A stretch of DNA of 27,674 nt from Salinisphaera sp. UBA6602 (GTDB taxonomy: Bacteria > Pseudomonadota > Gammaproteobacteria > Nevskiales > Salinisphaeraceae): NCBI GenBank assembly GCA_002433465.1, contig DJIE01000173.1, positions 1-27,674 of the forward strand, given 5' to 3'. Under the pieces are notes generated by a model. The model did no database searches and was not told the origin of the DNA. It saw nothing but the letters and a program-made list of their open reading frames with translations. Numbering within the stretch: the stretch's first letter is position 1; each line of letters starts with the position of its first letter. The position numbers and the translations under genes were made by a program. Positions 7,862 to 16,498 of the stretch are shown in pieces.

Positions 7862-7917
7862 TACCCACCATTACGCGGATGTTGCAGGCGCGTGCTTTTC
7901 GGTGGGTAGTTGTACCC
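7862..7917. promoter_or_regulatory. Inverted repeats in the divergent M23/amidase promoter region
   Basis: TACCCACC (7862-7869) is the exact inverse of GGTGGGTA (7901-7908), and the latter also pairs with TACCC at 7913-7917 across GTTG. The three copies could form two mutually exclusive hairpins or act as operator half-sites shared by both divergent genes. Confidence 0.35.
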
Positions 7918-7982
7918 ATGTTCGCGGCTGCCGATCGTCGGTACGCTCCGCGCCCCTTTTTCCAAGGCACCGCAGGAACAGC

Positions 7983-9404
7983 ATGAGCGCGAGAGACGAC
8001 GATCTGGGCACGATGGATGCCGGCAAGCTGATCGATTTATTCGAATCCGGTGATGCCTCGCCGCTCGAGGCCACGCGGGCAGCGCTCGATCGTATCGATC
8101 GCTTCAATGACGACGTCAACGCCTACGTCTATATCGATCGCGAAGGCGCCGAGGACGCCGCCCGCGCGTCGGCACGGCGCTGGGGACAGGGCAAGCCGCT
8201 GTCGCCGATCGACGGCGTGCCGACCTCGCTCAAGGATCTCACCGAGGTCAAGGGTATGCCGGCCCGCGATGGTTCGCTGACCACCGGTACCGGCAAGTGC
8301 GATACCGACGCGCCGCCGGCGCGCATGCTGCGCGAGGCCGGCGCCGTACTGCTGGGCAAGACCAATACCCCCGAATTCGGCTGGAAGGCGGTAACCGACA
8401 ACCGTGTATTCGGTGCCACCTGCAACCCCTGGGATACACGACTCACGCCGGGCGGCTCGTCCGGCGGTGCGGCCGCGGCGGCGGCGCTGAACATGGGCGT
8501 GCTGCATCAGGGCGGCGACTCCGGCGGTTCGATTCGTATCCCGGCGGCGTTCACGGGCGTATTCGGCTTCAAGCCGACCTTTGGCTGGACCCCGCAGTGG
8601 CCGCCGGCCAAGATGCCCACCCTGTCGCATATCGGCCCGCTCACGCGGCATCCGCGCGATGCCGCGCGCATGCTCAACGTGATCGGCCGCTACGACTATC
8701 GCGACCCCTACGCCACGCGCGGTCAGCCCGAAGACTGGGGCGTGGATCTCGAGTGCGATCTGCGCGGACTGCGGATCGCCTATTCGCCGGATCTGGGCTA
8801 TGCGGATGTCGACGATCAGATCGCCGCGCGGGTCAAGGAAGCGGCTTTGAAGCTTGAAGAACTCGGCGCGGAAGTCGTCGAAGTGAACCCGGCCTTCGAA
8901 TCGCCGATCGATATTTTTCGCAAGCTTTGGTTTACCGCGTCGCTGCAGGTCTGGGACAGCTGCGACGAAAAAGGTCGTGAGCTGCTGGACCCTGGGCTGG
9001 TATCCAACGCCAAGCATGCCCAGAACTGGAGCGCGCTGGAACTGTTCGATGCCTTTTCCGAGCGCGCCGAGCTCACCCTGGCACTGGAAAAATTCAACCA
9101 GGATTATCATCTGCTGATGACGCCCACGGTGCCGCTGCAGCCGTTCGAGGTGAACCACGAAGTGCCGCCGGGCAGCCGTATGCGCGACTGGGAAGAATGG
9201 GCGCCGTTCTCCTATCCGTTCAACCTCAGCCAGCAGCCGGCGGCGTCGGTACCCTGCGGGTTTACCGACTGCGGTCTGCCGGTGGGCTTTCAGCTGGCGG
9301 GCGGCAAGTTCGACGACGTGCGCGTGCTGCGCGCGGCCAACGCCTATATGGCCGCCTATCCGGCACGCTTCCCGGCGGTGCCGAACCCGGCGCAATACGG
9401 CTGA
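7983..9404 (+). CDS. Amidase signature family hydrolase
   Basis: The 473-residue protein carries the full Ser-cisSer-Lys triad of the amidase signature family. The lysine is K84 in GVPTSLKDLTEVKG. The cis-serine lies in GGSSGGAAAAAA (S159/S160), and the nucleophile S183 in GGDSGGSIRIPAAFTG. The protein follows the usual layout and length. Members hydrolyse amide bonds (acetamide, indoleacetamide, aryl amides, 6-aminohexanoate dimers) or, as GatA, transfer ammonia to Glu-tRNA. No gatB or gatC neighbours are present and sequence features such as the extended C-terminal GFQLAGGKFDDVRVLRAA region suggest a stand-alone catabolic amidase. The start ATG 7983 follows AGGAAC. Next is a FAD-linked oxidase after 161 bases. 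The substrate cannot be predicted. Confidence 0.9.
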   Translation: MSARDDDLGTMDAGKLIDLFESGDASPLEATRAALDRIDRFNDDVNAYVYIDREGAEDAARASARRWGQGKPLSPIDGVPTSLKDLTEVKGMPARDGSLTTGTGKCDTDAPPARMLREAGAVLLGKTNTPEFGWKAVTDNRVFGATCNPWDTRLTPGGSSGGAAAAAALNMGVLHQGGDSGGSIRIPAAFTGVFGFKPTFGWTPQWPPAKMPTLSHIGPLTRHPRDAARMLNVIGRYDYRDPYATRGQPEDWGVDLECDLRGLRIAYSPDLGYADVDDQIAARVKEAALKLEELGAEVVEVNPAFESPIDIFRKLWFTASLQVWDSCDEKGRELLDPGLVSNAKHAQNWSALELFDAFSERAELTLALEKFNQDYHLLMTPTVPLQPFEVNHEVPPGSRMRDWEEWAPFSYPFNLSQQPAASVPCGFTDCGLPVGFQLAGGKFDDVRVLRAANAYMAAYPARFPAVPNPAQYG

Positions 9405-9485
9405 ACCGGGCCGATTGAACAAAGCGTTGGGCGTGGTGCGCGGCCGTTGCCGGGCGGCGCGTGTCGTTGATGGCGGGGTAAGCTG

Positions 9486-9491
9486 TATACT
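9486..9491 (+). promoter_or_regulatory. -10 candidate TATACT for the FAD-linked oxidase gene
   Basis: TATACT (9486-9491) is a good -10 hexamer. TTGATG at 9467-9472 is only 13 bases upstream, too close for a standard -35, so the -35 element is unclear. Transcription from here would include the tandem hairpins at 9511-9546 in the leader. Confidence 0.35.
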
Positions 9492-9510
9492 GCACTGTTT
9501 GCTGCGCAAC

Positions 9511-9546
9511 GCGCGCTTGGCGCGCTGTGCAAGGGCAAGCCCTTTT
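9511..9546 (+). promoter_or_regulatory. Tandem leader hairpins before the FAD-linked oxidase, second with a T tract
   Basis: GCGCGC-TTG-GCGCGC (9511-9525) is followed 5 bases later by AAGGG-CAAG-CCCTT (9531-9544) ending in a four-T run (9543-9546). They lie just upstream of the ribosome-binding site (GAACGAGG at about 9551) of the gene starting at 9566. The second hairpin looks like a weak intrinsic terminator, so attenuation of the oxidase gene is conceivable. It could also be a terminator of readthrough from the amidase gene. Confidence 0.4.
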
Positions 9547-9565
9547 CGTTGAACGAGGTGCCGTC

Positions 9566-10963
9566 ATGGCAACCCAGGCCACGCGACGCGCGCCAGCCGA
9601 CGCGCTTGAAGCGGTAATCGATCATCTGCGTGCATTGCTCGGCGATCGCGTGAGTACCAAAACCGCGATTCGCGAACAGCACGGCCACGACGAGTCCTGG
9701 CATCATCCGGCCATGCCGGACGCCGTATGCTTCGTGCAGAGCACGGCCGAGGTTGCGGCGATCGTCAAGGCCTGCAACACGCACCGTGTGCCGGTCATCG
9801 CCTACGGTGTGGGGACGTCGATCGAAGGCCAGATCATTGCCGAGCAGGGCGGCATCTGTATCGACCTGTCGCAGATGAACGCGATTCGCGCGGTACGCCC
9901 CGAGGATATGGATGCCACGGTCGAAGCCGGCATCACGCGCAGCCAGCTCAATGCCTATCTGCGCGATACGGGGTTGTTCTTCTCGGTCGATCCCGGGGCG
10001 GACGCCACGCTCGGCGGCATGGCCTCGACGCGTGCCAGCGGCACCAACACCGTGCGCTACGGCACCATTCGCGAGAACGTGCTGTCGATGACCGTGGTCA
10101 TGCCCGATGGCGAAGTCGTGCGTACCGGCGCCCGGGCGCGCAAGTCCGCGGCCGGCTACGATCTCACCCATTTGCTGATCGGTGCGGAAGGCACGCTTGG
10201 CATCATCACCGAGCTCACGGTACGCCTGCACGGCCTGCCGGAGGCGGTGAGTGCGGCCACGGTCTGTTTCGAGGATGTCGCCGGCGCGGTCGATGCCGTG
10301 ATCGCCTCCATTCAGTACGGCATTCCCATGGCCCGTATCGAGTTGCTCGACAGTCTTTCGATACACGCGGTCAATCGCCATAGGGGGCTCGACCACCCCG
10401 AGAAACCGACGCTGTTCTTGGAGTTTCATGGCACTGCGGCGGCCGTGGCCGAGCAGGCCGAGGGCATGGACGCACTTTGCCGCGAGTTCGGCGGCACCGG
10501 CTTTCGCTGGGCCACGCTGGAAGAAGAGCGCAGCGCGCTATGGGCTGCACGCCACAGCGCAGCCTACGCGGCCAAGCAGTTGCGCCCGGGCCTGGAGTTT
10601 CATGCCACCGATATCTGCGTGCCGATTTCGCGTCTGGCCGGCTCCATCGAAGCCGCGCAGGCGGACGTGATCGAGCTCGGGCTCACCGCGCCGCTGTTCG
10701 GCCACGTCGGTGACGGCAATTTTCATCTCGTGGTGGTCGTCGATCGCGATAACCCAGACGAGCTGGCCGCGCTCGATACGCTCAACGAACGTCTGATTAC
10801 CCGGGCCCAGGCTGCCGACGGTACCTGTACGGGCGAGCACGGCGTGGGGCTGGGCAAGCGCCGCTATCTGGAAGCCGAGCACGGTGCGGGCCTGAACGTG
10901 ATGCGCGCGATCAAGGCCGCGCTCGACCCCAACGGCATCATGAACCCGGGTAAGCTGCTGTAA
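9566..10963 (+). CDS. FAD-binding oxidase, D-lactate dehydrogenase / GlcD type
   Basis: The 465-residue protein has the PCMH-type FAD domain (VPVIAYGVGTSIEGQ; DPGADATLGGMASTRASGTN; GYDLTHLLIGAEGTLGIIT). It is followed by the FAD-oxidase C-terminal domain with GHVGDGNFHLVV and GEHGVGLGKRRYL, ending in LDPNGIMNPGKLL. This is the layout of D-lactate dehydrogenase (cytochrome type, LDHD/Dld2), GlcD and D-2-hydroxyglutarate dehydrogenase. The HVGDGNFH histidines take part in metal and 2-hydroxyacid binding. It probably oxidises a D-2-hydroxyacid to the 2-oxoacid and passes electrons to the respiratory chain. Substrate choice among D-lactate, glycolate and others is not decidable here; the absence of glcE/glcF neighbours favours a single-subunit D-lactate dehydrogenase. 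ATG 9566 has a clear ribosome-binding site; ATG 9527 upstream would read through the leader hairpins. Confidence 0.88.
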   Translation: MATQATRRAPADALEAVIDHLRALLGDRVSTKTAIREQHGHDESWHHPAMPDAVCFVQSTAEVAAIVKACNTHRVPVIAYGVGTSIEGQIIAEQGGICIDLSQMNAIRAVRPEDMDATVEAGITRSQLNAYLRDTGLFFSVDPGADATLGGMASTRASGTNTVRYGTIRENVLSMTVVMPDGEVVRTGARARKSAAGYDLTHLLIGAEGTLGIITELTVRLHGLPEAVSAATVCFEDVAGAVDAVIASIQYGIPMARIELLDSLSIHAVNRHRGLDHPEKPTLFLEFHGTAAAVAEQAEGMDALCREFGGTGFRWATLEEERSALWAARHSAAYAAKQLRPGLEFHATDICVPISRLAGSIEAAQADVIELGLTAPLFGHVGDGNFHLVVVVDRDNPDELAALDTLNERLITRAQAADGTCTGEHGVGLGKRRYLEAEHGAGLNVMRAIKAALDPNGIMNPGKLL

Positions 10964-11041
10964 GACGGTTCATCTGCGGCGGCTGCGTCACGCCGGCAGC
11001 GCGCCGACAGGGCCACCACTTCGCAGGAAGAACGAATCGCC

Positions 11042-11437
11042 ATGAATCCGCGTCTGCAACAGGTCATCGACCATCCGCTGCACAGGCATCTGGGGATCGA
11101 AGCCATCGAGTCGGACCGCGGGGCGGGCCGGTTTTCCATCCGCGTGGATGAGAATACGCTCAACCCGGCCGGGGTCTTGCATGGCGGCGTTCTTTATCTT
11201 CTGTGCGATGTATGTGCCTATGCCGGGCTTGTCAGCGATCTGGATACCAATACCGAAGCGGTGACCCACGATATCCATGTATCGGTCATGCGCGCGGTGG
11301 CCGCCGGTGAGGTCGTGCTGTTCGAATCGGAGCCGATCCGTATCGGGCGGCGTATTGCCTTCATCGATGTCAGCGCCCGCGTGGACGAGCGCGTTGTCGC
11401 CCGGGCACGGGTCACCAAGACGCTGTTGCAGGCCTAG
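11042..11437 (+). CDS. PaaI-like hotdog-fold thioesterase
   Basis: The 131-residue protein is a single hotdog domain. NPAGVLHGGVLYLLCDVCAY (41-60) is the PaaI-type signature, with HGG (47-49) before the central helix and an aspartate (D56) at the position used for catalysis in the family. Members hydrolyse acyl-CoA thioesters in the cytoplasm, typically phenylacetyl-CoA derivatives, 1,4-dihydroxy-2-naphthoyl-CoA or medium-chain acyl-CoAs. A purine-rich AGGAAGAA precedes ATG 11042. It follows the FAD oxidase by 78 bases on the same strand. Its stop codon overlaps the stop of the convergent MFS gene. The substrate is unknown. Confidence 0.85.
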   Translation: MNPRLQQVIDHPLHRHLGIEAIESDRGAGRFSIRVDENTLNPAGVLHGGVLYLLCDVCAYAGLVSDLDTNTEAVTHDIHVSVMRAVAAGEVVLFESEPIRIGRRIAFIDVSARVDERVVARARVTKTLLQA

Positions 11438-12618
11438 TCCATGGTGTCGCCGAGCGCTTCGCGCCTCGGCTTGCCTGGAAACAGCAGGATCGTGGCCAGC
11501 GAAAGCCCGGCGTTGGCGACGAAGGTGGTCGCAAGGCCTAGCGGCTGCGCGGCAAAGCCGCCCAGGGCGGGGCCGACGATGTTGCCTAGTGCGAACACCG
11601 CGAGCGTGGCGGTGAAGCCAACGGTCGGCAGCGTGGGATGCAAGTAACTGCTCCAGAAAGAAAAGATCGCGCTCAAGACCATGATGCAGGCGCCTTGCAG
11701 GGCAGCCGAGATCAGCAGCGCGCTCCAGTGCGTCGGCAGCCAGCCGAGCAATAGCAGCGATACCAGCGAGCAGGCGAAAATACCCCGCACGAGCGCGGTC
11801 AGGCCGATGCGGGCCTTGACGTCGGCGGTGAGAAAGCCGATCAGCCCGCCTGCGCCCAGGGCGATATAGAGCACCGGCCCCGCGAGCGCCGTGGCAAGGC
11901 CGGGCAGGCCGCCGGCCTGGGATACGTGATCCACTGCGAAGGATAGATAGAAACCGTTGGTCAGGCCGAACGACAGCGCGATGGCCAGCAACGGCCAGGC
12001 CGGGCGCGCCGTCAACGAGCCAAGCGCGCTTCGATCCACGGGCTGGCCGCCGCGGCGTGGTAACCGTGCCAGGGCATACAGGTTGACCGCCGCAGTGATC
12101 AGCGCGGCCAGCGAAAACAAAAGCCAGACCGTACGCCAGCCGTGTTCGAGCCCGGCGACCGCAAAAGCCATTACGCCGGCCCCGACGATACCACCCGCCG
12201 TGCCGGTACTGATGATCGAAAGCGCGCGTTCGCGCTCGCCCAGCGGTATGCCGCGCTCGGCCGCATCGTTGAAGGGTGACCAGCAAAAACCGGCGCTGGT
12301 GGCCGCGAGTACCGTGCCGAGCGCCAGCATGGCGGTGTTCTGGGCGATGGCGATCAGCGTCGTGCCGAGCAGCGCGGTAAAACAGCCCACGGCCACCGCA
12401 AGCCGCGGCCCTTGGGTCACCACCAGCCATACCGTAAGCAGCACAGCGAGGAAGAATCCGCCGAACGCGCTGCTTGCGATCAGTCCGGCGGTCGATGTCG
12501 ATAGCGCGAACTCATCGCGAAAAACCGGCAGGAACAGGCCAAAGCCCATGCGCGCGGGCCCGAATGCGATAGCGGTGGCGAGGGCGCCGCCGACAGAAAG
12601 GAGGCGGGTTCGGGACAC
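11434..12618 (-). CDS. MFS transporter, YbfB/YjiJ-like
   Basis: The 394-residue protein has twelve predicted membrane helices in two halves. FGPARMGFGLFLPVFRDEF at the N-terminus, followed by a helix rich in small residues, and FCWSPFNDAAERGIPLGERE (about 130-150) are features of the YbfB/YjiJ group of the major facilitator superfamily. The loop between helices 6 and 7 is short and basic (ALARLPRRGGQP). Substrates of this group are poorly known, and export of small molecules is often assumed. Its stop (11434-11436) overlaps the convergent thioesterase stop (11435-11437), leaving no room for a terminator between them. The HD-GYP gene lies upstream on the same strand after 103 bases. Confidence 0.85.
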   Translation of the reverse strand: MSRTRLLSVGGALATAIAFGPARMGFGLFLPVFRDEFALSTSTAGLIASSAFGGFFLAVLLTVWLVVTQGPRLAVAVGCFTALLGTTLIAIAQNTAMLALGTVLAATSAGFCWSPFNDAAERGIPLGERERALSIISTGTAGGIVGAGVMAFAVAGLEHGWRTVWLLFSLAALITAAVNLYALARLPRRGGQPVDRSALGSLTARPAWPLLAIALSFGLTNGFYLSFAVDHVSQAGGLPGLATALAGPVLYIALGAGGLIGFLTADVKARIGLTALVRGIFACSLVSLLLLGWLPTHWSALLISAALQGACIMVLSAIFSFWSSYLHPTLPTVGFTATLAVFALGNIVGPALGGFAAQPLGLATTFVANAGLSLATILLFPGKPRREALGDTMD

Positions 12619-12721
12619 GCCATCTCCCGTTGCAAATGCGAGCCGACACCCTAGATATGCGTTACCGCGAACGCCATCCGTTAAAGCACGGGGAGGGCCG
12701 TAACATCCAGCGTCTGTACGG

Positions 12722-13915
12722 CTAGATGTCCCAGTTTTCGGCGTAGTCCTCGACGTCGATGCCGTAGCTGCCGGCAGCGAGCATGCGATTGACGAAGAAC
12801 TTGGGGAAACGCATCAGATCACGCACCCGCTGCGGATAGTAGCGGCGTTTCTTGTAGTCGAGTACGAGCAGCACCGTGGGCTTTTCCCGGCGCTCGGGGC
12901 TGGGTGTGACGAATCCGACTTCGCCGGTGTTGAGTTCCACCAGCGCACCGACAGGATAGTCGCCGTGGTAATCCACGAACTGACGCAAAAGCTCTGGGTT
13001 GAGCTCCTCGTTGAAGCCCAGCATCAGTTCGAGCGCCTTGGCCGGCGAAAGGCCCTTCTGATAGACGCGATCGGTCGTCATGGCGTCGTACACGTCGGCG
13101 ATCGACACGAGTTGCGTGTAGTAGGAAATTTCGGAGCCGCGCAGCCCGGCCGGATAGCCGCGGCCGTTGAGGCGCTCATGGTGATCGCGCACAATCTCGA
13201 GGCTGGCGGCGGTCAGGCCGGATGCGTCCCGCAGCATCTCGACGCCGTACTGCGGATGTCTCTTGATTTGCTCATATTCGCTCGGCGTCAGCTTGCCCGG
13301 CTTGTTCAGAATGGCGAGCGGGATCTTGATCTTGCCCACGTCGTGAAGCAGGGCGCCGATGCCCATTTCCTTGATCGCCCGTTCGTCGTTGCCGACGAAT
13401 GTCGCCAGCGACACCGCCTGCATGCATACGTTAAGGCTATGGATGGCGGTGTACTCGTCCCGGCTCTTGAGGTTGCTGAACCACAGCAGCGCGTCCGGGT
13501 GGCGGGCGACGCTATCCATCATCTGGCCCACGACTTCCGACACGGTGGCCATGTCCGGCCGACGGTTTTCGCTGATTTCGCCGTGGATCGACCGGATTAG
13601 GTGACGCGCATTGTCGTGAATCTTGCGGGCTGCGGGCAGCTCCTGGCGAAACGAGCGCGGCGTGCGTTCGCCAGGCGGCGGGATGACCTCCGTGGCCTGG
13701 CTGAGACGGCGAGTGGCGCTGTTGCTGTCGTCGGCTGGAGCCTGGTCGACATACACGTACTTACAGTAGTTGCGCAGCTCGTCGATATCCGCCTGTGTCT
13801 CAATGGCAATGCCTTGCAGCAGATACGGCGTTTCCACCCAGGGGCGGTCGAGCGCATCGACGTACATGCCGGTGCGAAGGTCGTCTATAGCGGTTTGCTT
13901 GAGTCTTAAAGCCAT
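12722..13915 (-). CDS. HD-GYP domain cyclic-di-GMP phosphodiesterase with N-terminal DUF3391
   Basis: The 397-residue protein starts with a DUF3391 region (about 1-130; TAIDDLRTGMYVDALDRPW and YVYVDQ), common at the front of proteobacterial HD-GYP proteins. The HD-GYP domain covers about residues 150-330. It has H159 of AIHSLNVC, H191-D192 in LLHDVGKIKIP, HHERLNGRGYP (245-255) with the GYP triplet intact, and SIADVYDAMTTDR (271-283). All metal ligands appear present, so it should hydrolyse c-di-GMP to GMP or pGpG. There is no membrane segment or receiver domain, so the input is through DUF3391 or unknown. c-di-GMP turnover affects motility and biofilm; a FliA-like sigma factor lies about 5 kb away, but linkage is not shown. 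Confidence 0.93.
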   Translation of the reverse strand: MALRLKQTAIDDLRTGMYVDALDRPWVETPYLLQGIAIETQADIDELRNYCKYVYVDQAPADDSNSATRRLSQATEVIPPPGERTPRSFRQELPAARKIHDNARHLIRSIHGEISENRRPDMATVSEVVGQMMDSVARHPDALLWFSNLKSRDEYTAIHSLNVCMQAVSLATFVGNDERAIKEMGIGALLHDVGKIKIPLAILNKPGKLTPSEYEQIKRHPQYGVEMLRDASGLTAASLEIVRDHHERLNGRGYPAGLRGSEISYYTQLVSIADVYDAMTTDRVYQKGLSPAKALELMLGFNEELNPELLRQFVDYHGDYPVGALVELNTGEVGFVTPSPERREKPTVLLVLDYKKRRYYPQRVRDLMRFPKFFVNRMLAAGSYGIDVEDYAENWDI

Positions 13916-14098
13916 TGTACGGCGAGATGGTGCGCTATTCGTACAATGCGCGCGAGGCGTTTGCGGGGCGCGATTTTATTGGGCGCAACTTAGCATGTCC
14001 CGTTTTATTAAGGGAAGTTCTAAGGCAGGTGCGTATCGGGCGTGTCGCACGGGTTACCGGCAGGCGGTGCGCTTGTCGTATCGGACGATTGGTGGCAT

Positions 14099-15109
14099 TC
14101 ACGCCAGCCTCGCAGCGGCCGCGGCGCCCGAGAGCCAGGCGCCCTCGACGCGCCCGCCGGCCAGCCAGTCGCCGGCCAGTACGATGCGCTCGTCGAGCGC
14201 GGCCTGGCAGCGATCGGCCAGCGGTTCGGCCGCCGGGCCGGGCCGTGCATAGCGCCAGCGATGGGTGCGTACCAGCCGCATGTGGCGGGTGGTCGTGCCG
14301 GTGATGGCCGCGAATTCACGTGTGAGCGTGGTGGCGATCGATTCCGGCGTGTCTTCCAGATGGGCGGCGCTGAATTCGGGGCCGGCATGCAGCGTCCAAA
14401 GACGGGCGCCCGTCTGGGTCTGGCCGGCCTTGTGGCTGTTATCGGCGCACCAGGACAGAGGACCATTTTTGACGAAAATCGCCTCGCACGCCGGCAGCGC
14501 CGGCGCGGCCAACACCAGCGAATGACAGGGCAGCAGCATACGCTCGGCCTCGGCCAGCGCGGGCAGGGCGCCCGCGTGTTCGCCGAGCAGGCGTCTTGCC
14601 TGTACCGCGGGCACGGTCAGCACGACGGCATCGGCGTTGAATTGGCCATGTTCGCCCAGATCGGCCCGCCAGCCCTGGCTCGTACGGCTCAGACGACGTA
14701 CCGGCTGGCCGCAGCGAACATCGATATCGGCCTGCTCGAATACATAGCGTACCCAGTGATTAAGCCCCTCCGGGCCGATCAGGCGCTCGCGCTCGTCGGG
14801 GGAGCGTTCGAGCCGCCAGCCGCCGACGCCGTGTTCGGCCGTGCATACCGCCGGCGACCAGTGGGCGAGCACCCCGGCAGCCCGGTCGCGTTCGACGCGC
14901 GCGCGAAACGCCGCATCGCGCGCAGTGAAGTACTGGGCACCGTAATCGAACCACGGGCTGTGGCGATCGGGCGCGAGCCGGCGCGTGGCGCAACGGCCGC
15001 CGGGCCGTCGGGCCTTGTCGACCACGACCACGTCCCAGCCGGCGCTGTCGAGCGCCAGCGCGGCACTTGCGCCGGCAACCCCGGCCCCGATGATAAGAAC
15101 TTTAGCCAT
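14099..15109 (-). CDS. NAD(P)/FAD-dependent oxidoreductase, renalase-like
   Basis: The 336-residue protein opens with the dinucleotide-binding motif GAGVAGASAALAL (8-20) and an acidic beta-2 end (VVVVDKARRPGGRCATRR, 28-45). It continues with FDYGAQYFTARD, characteristic of the renalase-like branch of FAD amine-oxidase-type enzymes. The C-terminus restores the FAD site with RIVLAGDWLAGGRVEGAWLS. Bacterial renalases oxidise aberrant dihydro-NAD(P) isomers; other members are uncharacterised oxidases. No signal peptide is seen. It is transcribed away from the alpha/beta hydrolase gene across 99 bases containing its promoter. Flavoprotein assignment is firm, the reaction is inferred. Confidence 0.85.
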   Translation of the reverse strand: MAKVLIIGAGVAGASAALALDSAGWDVVVVDKARRPGGRCATRRLAPDRHSPWFDYGAQYFTARDAAFRARVERDRAAGVLAHWSPAVCTAEHGVGGWRLERSPDERERLIGPEGLNHWVRYVFEQADIDVRCGQPVRRLSRTSQGWRADLGEHGQFNADAVVLTVPAVQARRLLGEHAGALPALAEAERMLLPCHSLVLAAPALPACEAIFVKNGPLSWCADNSHKAGQTQTGARLWTLHAGPEFSAAHLEDTPESIATTLTREFAAITGTTTRHMRLVRTHRWRYARPGPAAEPLADRCQAALDERIVLAGDWLAGGRVEGAWLSGAAAAARLA

Positions 15110-15160
15110 CGTCGTATTGTCTTTGGCGTGTAGATAGCGCGCAAACGTTTATGAAATCGG

Positions 15161-15166
15161 TATGAT
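15161..15166 (+). promoter_or_regulatory. -10 candidate TATGAT for the hydrolase-mlaA pair
   Basis: TATGAT at 15161-15166 lies about 42 bases before the ATG at 15209, a usual distance. No strong -35 hexamer is seen 17 bases upstream. The region is shared with the divergent oxidoreductase gene. Confidence 0.3.
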
Positions 15167-15208
15167 CTGCGCTTTGTGTTCGATGCCTACGAAGCGCGGG
15201 GCCTGTCC

Positions 15209-16498
15209 ATGCGTATTTTCTTGCGTGCCTGTCTTGCGCTGGGTTGGTCGCTAAGCGCCTGCGCCGTTGCCGCCCAGCCTGCCACCGGCGCGTATCCCAT
15301 CGAGGATGGTCTAGCCGCGACGGTGGTCGGGACGCCGGCCGACTACAAGGCCGAGCTGCCGGCTAACCTCGATTTCGAGGTGCGCAGCCTCGCGCCGCTG
15401 GTCGAGCGTGAAACGCCGCCTACGTTGCGCTATGCGCGGCCGTTGCAGTATCTGCGCGTGATGCAGAAGGATCCGGCGCCGCTGGCGTACGTGATTGCCG
15501 GCACCGGAGCCAGCGCGCTGTCGAGCAAGTGCATCATGCTGTCGAGTGCCCTGTACGAGGTGGGCTATAGCGTGGCCTGCCTGCCCTCGCCCACGAGCAT
15601 GACGTTCATGCTGGGCGCGGCGGAGCATCCGGTGCCCGGGCGCATGCGCAGCGATGTGCGCGACTTGTATCGGCTAATGCAGGCGGTGCGAGACGATCTC
15701 GACCCCAAGACGCAGGTGACCGGCTATGCCTTGACCGGCTGGAGTCTGGGCGCGACCCAGGCGGCCTTTCTCGCGCGTCATGACGAAACTGCCGGGCAGT
15801 TCAATTTCTCGCACGTGCTGCTGCTCAATCCGGCGGTGGATGTCTGGGCTTCGGTAAAGCGCATGGACGCCTTGCTGGCGGACAACCTCGACGGCGGCTT
15901 TGACGGCATCCCGGCGTTCGTTGCCCGCGGGCTGGGCGGGCTCAAGCAGCTGTATTCCTCCGGTGATCCGTTGCGCTTCAACGAGGATTTCCTCTATCGC
16001 GCCTATCGTACCCAGGCGCCCGAGCAGGGCGATATCGCCGCGATCGTCGGCCTGGCGTTTCGGCTGTCGCTGGCCAATATGGCGTTTGGTGCCGATGTGA
16101 TCACCCATGCCGACGTGATCGTGCCGAAGGATGTGGAACTCGGCCCCTATGATTCGCTCGATCCCTATATCAGACGCTCCTTCGAAATGTCGTTCGAGGA
16201 CTATTTCGAGCGTCTGCTGTTGCCGTACTGGAACCGCGACGGCCGTCAGCTGGCGCGCGCCGACCTGATTGCCGAGTCCGATCTGCGCAGTATTCGCGCT
16301 TATCTTGCTGGCCATGCCGATATCGGCGTGTTCACCAGCGAGGACGACCCCATCCTCGATGACGATGAAATCGCTTTCTTGCGCGATACCTTCGGCGCGC
16401 GTGCCCGTATTCGGCCGCGGGGTGGGCATATGGGTAATCTCGGTTCGGCGAATACCATAGCCGCCTTGCAGCAATTCTTCTCACGGCCCGCGCCATGA
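15209..16498 (+). CDS. Exported alpha/beta hydrolase coupled to mlaA
   Basis: From ATG 15209 the protein has 429 residues and a plausible signal peptide (MRIFLRACLA start, hydrophobic core, cleavage after about ACAVAA at 22). A GTG at 15176 would put 11 residues before it and weaken the signal. The nucleophile motif is GWSLGA with S179; the likely acid and base are D379 or D380 (SEDDPILD) and H407 (RGGHMGNLG), completing an alpha/beta-hydrolase triad. It is longer than typical esterases, with an insert between about 215 and 350. Its last four bases ATGA overlap the start of the MlaA gene, so the two are translationally coupled. A periplasmic lipid- or ester-directed function next to phospholipid transport is plausible but inferred. 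Confidence 0.8.
   Translation: MRIFLRACLALGWSLSACAVAAQPATGAYPIEDGLAATVVGTPADYKAELPANLDFEVRSLAPLVERETPPTLRYARPLQYLRVMQKDPAPLAYVIAGTGASALSSKCIMLSSALYEVGYSVACLPSPTSMTFMLGAAEHPVPGRMRSDVRDLYRLMQAVRDDLDPKTQVTGYALTGWSLGATQAAFLARHDETAGQFNFSHVLLLNPAVDVWASVKRMDALLADNLDGGFDGIPAFVARGLGGLKQLYSSGDPLRFNEDFLYRAYRTQAPEQGDIAAIVGLAFRLSLANMAFGADVITHADVIVPKDVELGPYDSLDPYIRRSFEMSFEDYFERLLLPYWNRDGRQLARADLIAESDLRSIRAYLAGHADIGVFTSEDDPILDDDEIAFLRDTFGARARIRPRGGHMGNLGSANTIAALQQFFSRPAP

Noticed and set aside
8037..9509. 490-residue open frame on the minus strand
   Set aside because: Antisense shadow of the amidase gene, whose catalytic motifs are intact on the plus strand.
10988..12430. 480-residue minus-strand frame overlapping the MFS gene
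   Set aside because: Another frame of the same DNA as the MFS transporter, rich in Arg and Gly with no helices.
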